NCBI GenBank assembly: GCA_944389565.1
Contig: CALXMV010000007.1
Span: 16,965 to 80,964, forward strand
Length of the DNA stretch: 64,000 nt
Reading direction: 5' to 3'
DNA from: an uncultured Kiritimatiellota bacterium
GTDB lineage: Bacteria; Verrucomicrobiota; Kiritimatiellia; RFP12; DVOR01
Shown here: piece by piece, positions 26,301 to 34,744 of the stretch
How positions within the stretch are numbered: the first letter of the stretch is position 1
Layout: every line of letters starts with the position of its first letter
Made by a program: the position numbers and the translations under genes
Notes under the pieces: model-generated
What the model saw: only the letters and a program-made list of their open reading frames with translations
What the model was told of the DNA's origin: nothing
Databases searched by the model: none

Positions 26301-26562
26301 AGAGGCAGACCACGCAAAGCGCGCCGGCCACGGCGGTGGCGGCGTTGAGCGCGCCTGGCGTGCGGGCCCACCAAGGGGCGCAGAAGAGTTGCACCAACGG
26401 GTGCGCCACGGCGTCGCCGATCTGCCAGACACCCAACTCGCCGACCATCAGCAAGGCCGCGCCGCCCGGGAAGACCCAAGGCGTCAGGCAGGCGAGCAAC
26501 GTGGCCAAGGCGACGACGCCCCAAAGCCAAGGTGAGGCGAGCAAAGCAAGGAAACGGTTCAT
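23311..26562 (-). CDS. giant membrane protein: DUF2723-like domain plus TPR array
   Basis: This 1083-residue protein has about ten to twelve transmembrane helices in residues 1-420. The opening part (GELGVWQIGDAVAHPLVQLF, then a helix with NAATAVAGALCVV) matches the DUF2723 pattern of protein O-mannosyltransferase-like GT-C folds, in weakened form. Residues 560-1083 are a long tetratricopeptide array (for example AYALFRDVYAYDPDNVSALF and KARAAYLRALALKPEVQALR). Such fusions are known in PVC and Bacteroidetes genomes, with function unknown. The start at 26562 overlaps the GspG-like stop (ATGA). Confidence 0.7.
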   Translation of the reverse strand: MNRFLALLASPWLWGVVALATLLACLTPWVFPGGAALLMVGELGVWQIGDAVAHPLVQLFCAPWWARTPGALNAATAVAGALCVVCLCGIVRGLIELAVRNEPRSAPYRDTARAVAVPLAALALLASPIFLRAATHFQWQTFDLLFALADVTLIVWTARTGGHRRMAVTAFAIGLTAPEAPALVLLAPILLAVLGITYYMAHDRVRPRPFLTCLLLPALGGLLLTSLAAVALRYALGAEGSFKAVLLGFALPQILGVRAALAGPWLLMVLFCVVPGALAPFVIGATGANRRTFANVLTYLTMTVLAAITFLPLAVAPETLAREWGEIYPTMLVALVALGIGATGGAGVLLIAVRVPAEGVTERPFARAFGRKVAWCAIALAIIATVGFGGWGAVRALRADAAGADLPRAYVDAVLRGIEGGAWVLGDGPSDPYLALRVAETGAPVVVMSLNDNSERGRDRLRAEMEGSDLFPAALKTPLNLALDIGVIPFVQDWLRADEQAVDRFRTLSLPDLFYTGNRFPLPDGLVYRGALSREAQHAALRPPASVSALLPEADAEIPDHAAAGIRNFAAYVRRQAGFVANNIAFYLADADRKEEAYALFRDVYAYDPDNVSALFNVFELINGGLHPEARGWCEQAMRDLVQRLSGRRYRLWALARTYGYIRSPQLISALAGSWAMSGQTGAALSGMDLAMEMLGEEQTAAMQGAVAALYAMAPGKRDEAIARYKDLLARSTDTRQSLAYLRELIRMTILENDLAEAKKLIEQAESTGDPTDFAYERALYLASAGDPVQARIALQVYLDRYPKNIEALAMLATLQLQAREYDELGDQTRKRLVTAAGTEDNYFVQVIDAQLFERRGVEGEAKNREGNLRKARAAYLRALALKPEVQALRNTVLALDVRLNDKASAARHARDFLYQDRSHPLSNYVMGSIALGEGDLDRALAYLTVATAPEADPPIPEAFNDLAETHRRMGKWAAALAAAQRACELAPNLPVAHETAAAALLGLKRYGEAHAELDKAVALDKQSRPGQPIDPRFAITRARLHAAEGNPDLARVALAEARAQYDSLDAGAKAEFDALSAELGRR

Positions 26563-27296
26563 GGGGTGGCCTTTGGTTCGGTTTCGGCGGGAGTCGCGGA
26601 AGACGGCGGGTCCGACGGCGGCTCGCGCCGCCATGTGCCCTCCGGGCAGACGAAGTCTTCTGGCATGGCACGGATGTCGTCGTTGGTGTCCGGCAGACGG
26701 TCAGGCCCGCAGGAGAAAAGCTCTGGGGGCTCGAAGGGGGAGTCCGGCATCCGATAGACGTATGGAGAGTCCCACGGATCCTTCCACGCCCAATTGATGT
26801 ACGGGCCTTTCCAGCCGGGGACGTGATAATCCTTGGCCAAGGCGAAGAGGCCTAGGCGTTGCGGCGGCCATCCCCCCGTGTGCACGCGATAGAAGGTCAT
26901 CGCCTGCGCCGCGGCCTGCACGCTCCCGCGGGCCTTCCCCTGCAGATAGGGCGTACGATCGACCTTCGGGGGCGGCGGTTTGCGCACCGTGCCGACGAGC
27001 AGGCCGCCCAATGCCAGCATGAACAGCAAAAGGCCGAGCAGGAACCTCGGCGAACGGAAGAAGGACATGTCCAGGCGCAACGCCTGGATTTTCTGAGCCT
27101 CCGCCTCCCGCCGAATCGCGGCGATTTTGCGCTTCGCCTCCCGCCGTTCCTCGGCGCTGCGCCACCGTACCCCCGTCACGGGGCGCGACCGGCGCACTTT
27201 CACCGGCCCCTCGGGCGGGCGCGTGAAGGTCACGTCCGGCAACGCCCCCTCGCGTGGGCGGACAAATCGCGGTTTGGCTTCTTGGCGCTCGCTCAT
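26559..27296 (-). CDS. membrane-anchored GspG-like protein lacking a prepilin leader
   Basis: This 245-residue protein has a basic cytoplasmic N-terminus of about 80 residues, one transmembrane helix (about 84-102) and a C-terminal region (118-210) resembling the type II secretion major pseudopilin Gsp[35 protein letters not shown] and [15 protein letters not shown] with the calcium-loop aspartates. It has no short leader ending in Gly before Phe-x4-Glu, so it cannot be processed as a pseudopilin. It overlaps ruvB and the DUF2723/TPR gene by four bases each. Confidence 0.7.
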   Translation of the reverse strand: MSERQEAKPRFVRPREGALPDVTFTRPPEGPVKVRRSRPVTGVRWRSAEERREAKRKIAAIRREAEAQKIQALRLDMSFFRSPRFLLGLLLFMLALGGLLVGTVRKPPPPKVDRTPYLQGKARGSVQAAAQAMTFYRVHTGGWPPQRLGLFALAKDYHVPGWKGPYINWAWKDPWDSPYVYRMPDSPFEPPELFSCGPDRLPDTNDDIRAMPEDFVCPEGTWRREPPSDPPSSATPAETEPKATP

Positions 27297-28309
27297 GGGA
27301 ACAACGTGTCCTGACTGCCCGGCGCGGCCACACCGAGCCGACGATAGGCCTTGGGCAACGCCACCCGCCCCTTCGGCGTGCGATCGATGTAACCCTCTTG
27401 GATGAGATAGGGCTCGTAAACCTCCTCGACGGTGTCCGGCTCCTCCCCCACCGCCACGGCCACCGTCGCCACGCCGACCGGGCCGCCGTTGAACTTCGCC
27501 ACGATCGCTTCCAAAATGCGGACGTCCATCTCGTCCAACCCCTGCGGATCGATCTCCAAGAGCGCGAGCGCGCGGTCGGCCACCTCGCCGGTGATGCGGT
27601 TGTCCGCGCGCACCTGGGCATAGTCGCGCACGCGGCGGAGCAGGTTGTTGGCGATGCGCGGCGTGCCACGGCTTCGCGCCGCGATCTCCAGCGCCCCGCG
27701 CGAATCGATCGCCACGTTCAGCTTCGCGGCGTTTCGGGTCACGATTTGCGCCAGCTCCTCATGCGAATAGTAGTCCAGACGGTTTTGGAGGCCGAAACGC
27801 GACCGGAGGGGTGCGGAGATCAGGCCGCTTCGCGTCGTCGCGCCGACCAGCGTGAACCGCGGCAGCTCCAGGCGCACGCTGCGCGCGTTCGGCCCCTGAT
27901 CGATCATGATGTCGATCACGAAATCCTCCATGGCCGAGTAGAGATATTCCTCCACCGTGCGTTGCATCCGATGGATCTCGTCGATGAAGACGATGTCGCC
28001 CGGCTCCAACGAGGTGAGCAATCCCGCCAAATCCGCCGGCTTGTCGATCACCGGACCGCTCGTCGCCTTCACGTGCACCCCCATCGCCTCGCCCAGGATG
28101 TAAGCCAGCGTCGTCTTGCCTAAGCCCGGGGGGCCGGAGAGGAGGACATGGTCGAGCTGCTCCCCACGCCCCTGGGCGGCCTCCACCGCCAGCATCAGGC
28201 GGTCACGCACCTTTTGCTGGCCCAGGAAATCCGCGAACCGCGTCGGCCGCAGCCGATTGTCGAACGACGCGTTCCGTTGGTTCATCTCGTCCGCAGGTCT
28301 CTTGCTCAT
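27293..28309 (-). CDS. ruvB: Holliday junction branch-migration ATPase RuvB
   Basis: RuvB is the AAA+ motor that drives branch migration with RuvA. The 338 residues include the Walker [13 protein letters not shown], Walker B FIDEIHRM, sensor 1 [18 protein letters not shown], and the C-terminal winged helix ending PRGRVALP-like ([16 protein letters not shown]). ruvA and ruvC are not in the window. A perfect TATAAT lies seven bases before the ATG with no ribosome site, so the mRNA appears leaderless. It heads the ruvB - GspG-like - DUF2723/TPR - murD run. Confidence 0.97.
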   Translation of the reverse strand: MSKRPADEMNQRNASFDNRLRPTRFADFLGQQKVRDRLMLAVEAAQGRGEQLDHVLLSGPPGLGKTTLAYILGEAMGVHVKATSGPVIDKPADLAGLLTSLEPGDIVFIDEIHRMQRTVEEYLYSAMEDFVIDIMIDQGPNARSVRLELPRFTLVGATTRSGLISAPLRSRFGLQNRLDYYSHEELAQIVTRNAAKLNVAIDSRGALEIAARSRGTPRIANNLLRRVRDYAQVRADNRITGEVADRALALLEIDPQGLDEMDVRILEAIVAKFNGGPVGVATVAVAVGEEPDTVEEVYEPYLIQEGYIDRTPKGRVALPKAYRRLGVAAPGSQDTLFP

Positions 28310-28316
28310 GGCCGCG

Positions 28317-28322
28317 ATTATA
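28317..28322 (-). promoter_or_regulatory. leaderless-type promoter of ruvB
   Basis: On the minus strand TGTGC precedes TATAAT, and the ATG follows after seven bases, placing the expected transcription start at or next to the start codon. Confidence 0.6.
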
Positions 28323-29430
28323 GCACAACCGTCGCCGCTTGGTCGTCGCCGGCGATCAGTGCCGCGAGCCGTTCGGCGGCATCCTCGCGCGGCAGATCCG
28401 CCAATGCCTCATGCATGACCTTGCGCAGGAGCGGGTCGGAATAGAGTTGCCGGAGCGCCTCGGCGAAAGCCTGCTGGGCGTCGGGCGCCAGTTGATCCAA
28501 GCACAACGCCCCCCCGCACTTCACCAGCGCTTGGGCGTTGAGCCGCTGATGATCCTCCGCCGCCGTCGGAAGGGGCACGAAGAGCACGGGGCGTGCCGCC
28601 CGCGCCAACTCGAAACAGGTCGCCGCCCCCGCCCGTGCCACCACCACGTCGGCCTGCGCGTAGGCCGAGCCGATGTCGTCGATATAGGCCGTCACCCGCA
28701 CCTGCTTGGGCGTGGCGGCGTAAACACGGTCACGCAGGTCTGCCACGTCCGCCTCGCCGCACTGGTGGACCACCCGAACCCGCGGGTCGCTTTGCGCGAG
28801 GGAGGCGAGCACGGGGCCGACGAGCAGGTTGAGCCCATGCGCGCCTTGGCTCCCCCCCGTGACCAACACGGTGAAGGTCGCCGTCGCGCCCGCGCGCCGC
28901 TCCGCGCGTGCCCGTGCACCGTCCAGCGCGTCGAGCACCGACCGCCGGAGGGGCAAGCCCGTCCGCACCACCCGCACGTTCCCAGGCAGACGCGCCTCCG
29001 TCTCTTCGAACGAGGTCGCCACGGCCTCGACGCGGAAATGCTTGGCCAGGAAACGGGTCGCCTTGCCGGGCAGGCTGTTGGCCTCATGCAAGATCACGGG
29101 GATCCCCAGCCACCGTGCCGCAAGCACGGGCGCGACACTCGTGTATCCCCCCGTCGCCACCAAAACATCCGGCGCGAAGGTCTTCAGAAACGCACGGCAG
29201 CGCAAGACGGCGAAGAGGTTGCGCGGGTCGGTGATCGGGCGTGCGCCGGACTTCAGCAACGGCCCGTCCCACGCCTCCGCCGCGGGGCGCTCCGCCGCGC
29301 GCGTCCCGGAAAGGATGAGCGCCAGGGCGTGCCCCTGCCCACGCAGGGTCTCCGCCACGGCCAAGGCGGGATTGATGTGCCCGCCGGTCCCCCCGCAGGC
29401 CAAAGCGATGCGCTTCTTGGTGGTCTTCAT
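28318..29430 (-). CDS. murG: UDP-N-acetylglucosamine--N-acetylmuramyl-(pentapeptide) pyrophosphoryl-undecaprenol GlcNAc transferase
   Basis: MurG converts lipid I to lipid II at the inner face of the membrane. The 370 residues start [22 protein letters not shown] with the glycine-rich loop of the family. Later come [37 protein letters not shown] and the nucleotide-sugar site [11 protein letters not shown] near residue 275. The start at 29430 is set by alignment of the first glycine-rich loop. TATACT lies eight bases upstream and there is no ribosome site, so the start looks leaderless. Its stop region overlaps the ruvB promoter by a few bases. Confidence 0.95.
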   Translation of the reverse strand: MKTTKKRIALACGGTGGHINPALAVAETLRGQGHALALILSGTRAAERPAAEAWDGPLLKSGARPITDPRNLFAVLRCRAFLKTFAPDVLVATGGYTSVAPVLAARWLGIPVILHEANSLPGKATRFLAKHFRVEAVATSFEETEARLPGNVRVVRTGLPLRRSVLDALDGARARAERRAGATATFTVLVTGGSQGAHGLNLLVGPVLASLAQSDPRVRVVHQCGEADVADLRDRVYAATPKQVRVTAYIDDIGSAYAQADVVVARAGAATCFELARAARPVLFVPLPTAAEDHQRLNAQALVKCGGALCLDQLAPDAQQAFAEALRQLYSDPLLRKVMHEALADLPREDAAERLAALIAGDDQAATVVL

Positions 29431-29438
29431 GGGGTGTA

Positions 29439-29444
29439 AGTATA
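29439..29444 (-). promoter_or_regulatory. leaderless-type promoter of murG
   Basis: TCTGG precedes TATACT on the minus strand, eight bases before the murG ATG. The rest of the 458-base gap to the ABC gene holds repeat R2 and no supported gene. Confidence 0.5.
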
Positions 29445-29599
29445 CCAGAAAACCCACGAAAAGAAACTTCCCCGATGGTGCCTGGCAAAAGTTACGGTGC
29501 TTATCCCCACGCGCAGGCCGCCCCCGCATTCTCATACTTTTCCGGACACCACTTCCGGACCGCGATTTGCTGCTCGTGCCAGACCGGATGGCTGGGAGC

Positions 29600-29685
29600 G
29601 CAAGTGGGGAGGGTTTGGGGCGAAACCCTAAGGGGTCTGACCCCAAACCCTAAGGGGTTCGACCCGAGAGTCGGAAGGGGGCGAG
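29600..29685 (+). repeat. intergenic palindromic repeat R2
   Basis: GGGTTTGGGG and CCCCAAACCC, 10 bp perfectly complementary, flank the conserved core CGAAACCCTAAGGGGTCTGA. A second half-unit (CCCTAAGGGGTTCGACCCG) and a GTCGGAAGGGG tail follow. This is the best-preserved copy of the family seen at R1, R3 and R4. An imperfect direct repeat (ACTTTTCCGGACACCA at 29536 and a 17-base variant at 29722) flanks it. Confidence 0.8.
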
Positions 29686-29888
29686 GCCGTTGGCGATACG
29701 CAAGGCTCTTCTGCGCTTCCCACTTTCCCCGGACACCAGTGGAAATTTCCCATCTATGCCGCCATCGGCAAGTCACACCAGATGATGCATCAGGGGAATG
29801 ATCACAGCCATGGCCATCATGCGAATGCGCACGGAGTCCGCTGCCCTACCCTTTGCCACCCCCGCCACGTCCATGCCCCGAACGCAAC

Positions 29889-30650
29889 TCATTCGCGCCG
29901 GACGTCGCCAACGTCCGGGACGGCGGCCAGGAGCGCGCGGGTGTAGGGGTGTTTAGGCGCGGCGAAAACATCGCGGGCAGGGCCTCGCTCGACAATCTCG
30001 CCGGCGTGCATGACAATGAGGCGGTCACAAACGGTGCGGACGACGGCGAGGTCGTGGGAGATGAGGAGGATGGTGAGGTTGCGCTTGGCGCGAAGGTCGG
30101 CCAGAAGGTTGAGCACGCGTGCCTGAACGGAGACATCAAGCGCGGAGACCGGCTCGTCGGCGATGAGGACCCGCGGGTTCATGGCGAGGGCTCGAGCGAT
30201 GGAGATGCGTTGGCATTGGCCGCCGGAGAGTTCGCGCGGGTAGGCTTGTGCCACGTCGGCAGGGAGGCCGACCTCGTCGAGCAGCGTGGCGATCCGCCCG
30301 GCACGTTCGGCGGCAGGGCAAAGGCGGTGGACGGACAGGACCTCGGCGAGCGCGTCACCAATCGTCTTGCGGGGGTTGAGCGAACCCACGGCATCCTGGA
30401 AGATCATCTGCACCGCGCCACGCGGCATGGGGGCGAAGGCAGCGGTGCCGGAAGTGACGGGGAGGAGGCCGCAAAGCGCCTTGGCCAACGTGCTCTTGCC
30501 GCATCCGCTCTCGCCGACGATGCCGAAGAACTCATTCTCCCGGACATCGAAGGCGATGCCCCTGACGGCGACGAAGGGCGGTTTTCCGGGACGCGGATAG
30601 GCGATCACGAGGTCGCGGACGTCAAGGACGGTGGGTGCTTGCTTTTTCAT
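29889..30650 (-). CDS. ABC transporter ATP-binding protein, oligopeptide (OppF/DppF) type
   Basis: This 253-residue ATPase has Walker A GESGCGKST, Q-loop QMIFQDAVGSLNPR, signature LSGGQCQRISIARAL and Walker B LIADEPVSALDVSVQ, followed by ISHDLAVVR. The QDP-like NPR loop and the C-terminal HPYTRALLAAVP are typical of oligopeptide/nickel transporter ATPases. No permease or binding protein is present; it is the last gene after tonB, overlapping by four bases. Whether it pairs with a distant permease is unknown. Confidence 0.88.
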   Translation of the reverse strand: MKKQAPTVLDVRDLVIAYPRPGKPPFVAVRGIAFDVRENEFFGIVGESGCGKSTLAKALCGLLPVTSGTAAFAPMPRGAVQMIFQDAVGSLNPRKTIGDALAEVLSVHRLCPAAERAGRIATLLDEVGLPADVAQAYPRELSGGQCQRISIARALAMNPRVLIADEPVSALDVSVQARVLNLLADLRAKRNLTILLISHDLAVVRTVCDRLIVMHAGEIVERGPARDVFAAPKHPYTRALLAAVPDVGDVRRE

Positions 30651-31378
30651 CGCAGACGGTAATCGATGGGTTGGAGAAGGCGGCCCGGGCCGCCGGCGAA
30701 GCGGGCGGAGCGAATCATGCGCAAGGCCGCGCGGTCGAGCGTCGCGTGGCCGCTGGAGGTGTGGATGGAAGCCGAGGCGAGATGTCCCTCCGCGTCAATC
30801 ACGAGGTCAAGGACGACGGTGCCCTCCCACCCGTTTCGCCGAGCCTCCGACGGATAGGACTTGCGCAACCGGGAAAGATCCGTGAGCAACTTGGGCTTGT
30901 TCTCGATGCGGGCGGTGGCACCCGCGGCGGGGCGCGGCGGGGAGGCTTCCGGTTGGGCGGGGGGCAAGGAGATTTCGGGAAGCGTGGAGGCATCGGGGCG
31001 CGCATCGGGGCGCGGCGGCGAGGGGGGCGCGTCCAATATCGGCGGAAGTGGCCTGGAAGGCTCGATGGCAGGCGGCGCGGCAAGCGGGAGGGCGGCGTCG
31101 GGCGCGGTCAGATACGGCGCCGGCTCAGGTCGCGGGGATTCGGCGGCGGGAGGCGTGGGGGGGCGGGAAGTGGCAGGGCGCGCGATCTCGCTCTCCACCT
31201 CGGCCACCTCCAGCTCGATGGAGTCGACCACAAGCGTCGGCGCTGGAAGGGATGGCCTCGGGGCAAGAATCAGCCGAGCTGCCAGAATCGCGGCGAGGAG
31301 GTGGAGCGCCACCGCGGCGGCCCAGAAGGCGGCCTCGCGCAGGACCGCGACACACAGGCTCCACGGCGCGGCGATCAC
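30647..31378 (-). CDS. TonB-like energy transducer
   Basis: This 243-residue protein has one N-terminal transmembrane helix (about residues 15-37), a Pro/Ala-rich periplasmic spacer (about 40-160) and a C-terminal TonB fold (about 165-243, with YPSEARRNGWEGTVVLDLVIDAEG broken across the conserved YP and G-x-V features). It would carry the proton-motive signal from ExbB-ExbD to an outer-membrane receptor. It directly follows exbD with a four-base overlap. No TonB-dependent receptor is present in the window. Confidence 0.88.
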   Translation of the reverse strand: MIAAPWSLCVAVLREAAFWAAAVALHLLAAILAARLILAPRPSLPAPTLVVDSIELEVAEVESEIARPATSRPPTPPAAESPRPEPAPYLTAPDAALPLAAPPAIEPSRPLPPILDAPPSPPRPDARPDASTLPEISLPPAQPEASPPRPAAGATARIENKPKLLTDLSRLRKSYPSEARRNGWEGTVVLDLVIDAEGHLASASIHTSSGHATLDRAALRMIRSARFAGGPGRLLQPIDYRLR

Positions 31379-31776
31379 TTGGCCTTTTCCACCTGATAGG
31401 TTACCTTGGCGACGCCCTTGGCGCGGAGCGCGGCCATGAGCTCGAGCGCCGGGCCGGCGTGGGCGCGCCGGTCGGCCCGGATGACGATCGGCCGCCCCAA
31501 GGTTTTGGCGCGGAGCGCGGCGGCCTCGACCGCGGCATCGGCGGCCATCGGCGTGCGCCCGTCGAGCAACACCGCGTCATCCGGCGTGAGGACCAGCTGC
31601 ACACTGTCGCCATGGGCGATCGTGCCATCGGCCCGCGGCAATTCCACACGCATCCCGCGCTGGACGGTCATCGTGAGAAAGGCGTAGACAAAAAAGACTA
31701 TGAGCAGGAAGACGACGTCCATGATGGGCGTCATCTCCACCCGTGCGCGGGGCTGCTCGTCCTCGACCAGTCTCAC
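31375..31776 (-). CDS. exbD: ExbD/TolR biopolymer transport protein
   Basis: This 133-residue protein has a single N-terminal transmembrane helix with the proton-relay Asp in MTPIMDVVFLLIVFF. A short periplasmic domain ending in the VAKVTYQVEK strand follows. It forms the proton channel with ExbB. It lies between exbB and tonB with four-base overlaps at each end. Confidence 0.92.
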   Translation of the reverse strand: MRLVEDEQPRARVEMTPIMDVVFLLIVFFVYAFLTMTVQRGMRVELPRADGTIAHGDSVQLVLTPDDAVLLDGRTPMAADAAVEAAALRAKTLGRPIVIRADRRAHAGPALELMAALRAKGVAKVTYQVEKAK

Positions 31777-32399
31777 GGCGTCCCCTGGGCGCGTTCCACG
31801 GCGGTCATGGCCGTCTCGATGCCGCGCGCGAGCGCACGGTGCCAGACACGCCCGGCGTTGAGCGGGATGAGCGCGGCGATGGAGATGACAAGGCCGGCGG
31901 CGGTGGTGATGAGCGCCTCGGCGATGCCCCCGGCCACGCCCGTGGGATCGTCCACCCCCATGCTCCCCATCAGATCGAAGGCGCCGATGATGCCTGTTAC
32001 GGTGCCCAGGATCCCGAGCATCGGCGCGAGCGTGACGATGGTGTCGAGCACGCCCAGGCCGCGCGCCAGAAGACGCACTTGGGCCTGTGCCTCGGCGAGC
32101 AGGGCGTCGGCGAAGGGCAGGTCGGCCCGCGCATGGGCGGCGGCCAGGATATGCGCGTAAGGCGAGGCGCTCTTCGCGGCCTCGGCCTGGGCGGCCTCAA
32201 GGTCCCCTTGGCGCACGGCCCCCAACACCCGCGCCCAACCTGATTGCCCGGCCCGGACAGCCAGCATGAAGAAGAGCCATTGGAGCACCTTGCGCAGGAC
32301 GACAAGCACGGCCACGATGGAGCAAAGCGCGAGCGGCCACATGACAGGGCCGCCGCGGTGCATCAGATCGGCCACAAGGGCGAGCGCGGCGTCCATCAC
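31773..32399 (-). CDS. exbB: ExbB/TolQ proton channel protein
   Basis: This 208-residue member of the MotA/TolQ/ExbB family has three transmembrane helices (about residues 16-36, 110-130 and 155-177). The second and third are joined by the conserved LAPMLGILGTVTGIIGAF stretch. It energises TonB with ExbD. It overlaps the upstream peptidase gene and downstream exbD by four bases. Confidence 0.93.
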   Translation of the reverse strand: MMDAALALVADLMHRGGPVMWPLALCSIVAVLVVLRKVLQWLFFMLAVRAGQSGWARVLGAVRQGDLEAAQAEAAKSASPYAHILAAAHARADLPFADALLAEAQAQVRLLARGLGVLDTIVTLAPMLGILGTVTGIIGAFDLMGSMGVDDPTGVAGGIAEALITTAAGLVISIAALIPLNAGRVWHRALARGIETAMTAVERAQGTP

Positions 32400-33883
32400 G
32401 CGCCTTTCCGCGTCGCGCCCGGCAGACGGATCGTGTAGGTCTCACCGGCCGAGGGCGTGGCATCCGGGATGCGGATCATATTGTCGAGCAACAGGTCGGC
32501 TTTGCCGAGCGCCTCGGGCACCTCGGCCGCGGCGGGGTCGTAGCGCCACGAACCCGGCAGACGCACCCAGACGGTGCCTTTTTCGCGAACGCCGGGATTG
32601 GCGCGCACACGAAGGGTCAGCGCGCCATCCTCGACGAGCGGGGGCAGGACGGTCCAGCGGCCATCGGCGATGCGGGCGTCAAGCGCGGGATCGCCGTAGA
32701 AGCAGACGACGTCACGGTCATGCAAATGGCCCACGCGATCGAAGAGCGCCTGGCGCAAGGCGTCCGGCTTGTCACCGGCGGCTTGGCGGCCCTTCTGCCA
32801 GGCCGCGATGCCGGGGGTGATGGGGAAATTGCTCTGCTTGGCCAGCTGGGTGAAACGGAAGGTCATCATGTCGGGGATGCCGAACGAGCGGATCTTGTCG
32901 ACGATGCCGGCGTTGGTGAAATGGAAGGCCTCGTTGGCGGTGCAGAGCCCGGCGGTGTCCACGAAGAGACCCTGCGTGCCCCACCCTTGCGCGCCGAACC
33001 ACGTGGTGATGGTGTAGCCCATGAATTGGCGGGCGCCGCCGTCACGCATCCAGGAGAGCGCCATGCAATCGGGTTTGTCGATGTCGCCGATCAGACAATT
33101 GCCGGTGCCGAAATAGACCTTGGGCTCCGTGCTCCCGGCGGGATGACGCTGCTTCTTGGTGTCGATGGCGAAGAGGCGGCCATCCTGATGGACCATCGCC
33201 ATGTTCGGGCCGCGGTACCCCATCTGCCAATCCCGCTGGGTGGCGTGGCCGGAGGTCGTCATGAACTGCACGCGATCGGTGCGCAGACGCTCCAAGACGC
33301 CCCACGTGTTATCCGTGTCGCACGGGATGTCCTGGATTTTGTCGGTCGCGCCACGTGCCCAGAAGTTCATCGTGCCGCGATGGTCCTCGGTGTAACGCCA
33401 AGCCTTGTCGAAGGCGGTGAGGTCGCAACCCGCGCAGTCGAGCGCCCGCCGGATGGCAATGGGCTTGGCCTCGGCCAACGCCTTCGCCGCAGGGGCGTCA
33501 TATCCCGTCACCACGCCCCAGAAGGTATCCGTGAAGGGATCATCGTCCAACGCGCGGCAGAGATTGCTCACCGCGATGGTGAACATCGCCCCCGCCTGCT
33601 CGGGCTTGACCACGAAAGCCGTGTGGCTGGGGAGGGCCGCGGTAAGCGCGCCGCGCGCCTCATCGACCGACTTGTCCCACACGATCAGCGTGGCGCCCGG
33701 ATGTTTGGCCATCAGGGCGTCGACCGTCGCGCGTTTCCAGACGGGGTCATCCATCACGGCCTTCGAGGCGACGATCGCGTACGTATCCATCGGCGCCTCG
33801 GTGGAGAGGGAAGGCACGGCGCATCCGGCCAAAAGCATCGCCGCGGGAAGGAAGGCAAGGGGGGAGGCACGCATCGTCGTCAT
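32396..33883 (-). CDS. lipoprotein with caspase-fold (C25-like, clan CD) cysteine peptidase domain
   Basis: This 495-residue protein has a lipoprotein signal LLAGC with Cys21. The following domain resembles gingipain-type C25 peptidases: DTYAIVASKAVMDD at the start, GVVTGYDAPAAKALA, a likely catalytic His213 in TSGHATQRDW, and Cys263 in FGTGNCLIGD. The C-terminal 100 residues look like a beta domain. The order His then Cys at the end of successive strands fits clan CD. Activity is inference because the usual Gly-Cys context is altered. It overlaps mrp and exbB by four bases, tying it to the TonB system. Confidence 0.65.
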   Translation of the reverse strand: MTTMRASPLAFLPAAMLLAGCAVPSLSTEAPMDTYAIVASKAVMDDPVWKRATVDALMAKHPGATLIVWDKSVDEARGALTAALPSHTAFVVKPEQAGAMFTIAVSNLCRALDDDPFTDTFWGVVTGYDAPAAKALAEAKPIAIRRALDCAGCDLTAFDKAWRYTEDHRGTMNFWARGATDKIQDIPCDTDNTWGVLERLRTDRVQFMTTSGHATQRDWQMGYRGPNMAMVHQDGRLFAIDTKKQRHPAGSTEPKVYFGTGNCLIGDIDKPDCMALSWMRDGGARQFMGYTITTWFGAQGWGTQGLFVDTAGLCTANEAFHFTNAGIVDKIRSFGIPDMMTFRFTQLAKQSNFPITPGIAAWQKGRQAAGDKPDALRQALFDRVGHLHDRDVVCFYGDPALDARIADGRWTVLPPLVEDGALTLRVRANPGVREKGTVWVRLPGSWRYDPAAAEVPEALGKADLLLDNMIRIPDATPSAGETYTIRLPGATRKGA

Positions 33884-34722
33884 TCAATCGAGAGGAGGTT
33901 GTCCACCACGGCCATGAAGGCCTTGGCGGCGGGGGAATCCGGGCAGGTCGCCACGAAGGGCCGGCCCTCGTCGCCGCTCTCGCCGATTTCCGTGGCGATG
34001 GGCAGCTTGCCGAGGAAGGGCAACGCGTAGCGTTTGGCGAGCGCCTCGCCGCCGCCGGTCTTGAAGATGGGGGTGAAGGTGCCGCAATGCGGGCAGGTGA
34101 AGCCGCTCATGTTCTCCACCACGCCCGCGATCCGCATCCCCAGCTGATTGCAGAAGGAGATGGACTTGCTCACGTCGAGCGTCGCCACCTGTTGGGGGGT
34201 CGTCACCAAAATCGCCTCGGCCCCGGGGATCAGCTGGCAGACGGAGAGCGGCTCGTCGCCGGTGCCGGGGGGGCAGTCGACGATGAGATAATCCAAGTCG
34301 CCCCAGCGAACCTCGCCGATGAACTGCTTGATCACGCCGGCCTTCAGCGGCCCGCGCCAGACGATCGGCTCATCCTCCTTCTCCAGGATGAGGCCGGTGG
34401 ACATCACCTTCAGCCCCTCAGGCGTCTCGCTCGGCACCAATTTCTCGCCGTCGCCCATCGCCCGCTGCCCCTGCAGCCCCAGGATTTTCGGGATGCTCGG
34501 CCCGTGCACGTCCACGTCCAGCAAACCCACCGCCTGTCCGCGCAGACGCAAGCCGAGCGCCAGATTGGCCGCCACCGTGCTCTTGCCCACGCCGCCCTTG
34601 CCCGAAAGCACCACGAACACATGCCGGATCTTCGCCAGCGTGGGCTTCACCGGATCCTCTTTCGGGGCGGAGCATCCGCCCTTGCTCGCGCACGCCGCGC
34701 AATTACCGTCGCAATCCGCCAT
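33880..34722 (-). CDS. Mrp/NBP35-type Fe-S cluster carrier ATPase
   Basis: This 280-residue P-loop protein has the deviant Walker motif GKGGVGKST at residues 41-49. An N-terminal cysteine cluster (Cys4, Cys8, Cys11, Cys17) recalls eukaryotic Nbp35. A C-terminal CPHC near residue 212 binds the bridging cluster. The family delivers Fe-S clusters to target proteins. It lies 22 bases after thyX and overlaps the peptidase lipoprotein by four bases. The N-terminal cluster is unusual for a bacterial ApbC but is known in some anaerobes. Confidence 0.9.
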   Translation of the reverse strand: MADCDGNCAACASKGGCSAPKEDPVKPTLAKIRHVFVVLSGKGGVGKSTVAANLALGLRLRGQAVGLLDVDVHGPSIPKILGLQGQRAMGDGEKLVPSETPEGLKVMSTGLILEKEDEPIVWRGPLKAGVIKQFIGEVRWGDLDYLIVDCPPGTGDEPLSVCQLIPGAEAILVTTPQQVATLDVSKSISFCNQLGMRIAGVVENMSGFTCPHCGTFTPIFKTGGGEALAKRYALPFLGKLPIATEIGESGDEGRPFVATCPDSPAAKAFMAVVDNLLSIE

Positions 34723-34744
34723 GACAGGCTCCTTTTCTTTCGAT

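Noticed and set aside
29782..29945. Short His-rich plus-strand open frame
   Set aside because: It has no ribosome site or promoter and its second half is antisense to the ABC ATPase gene.
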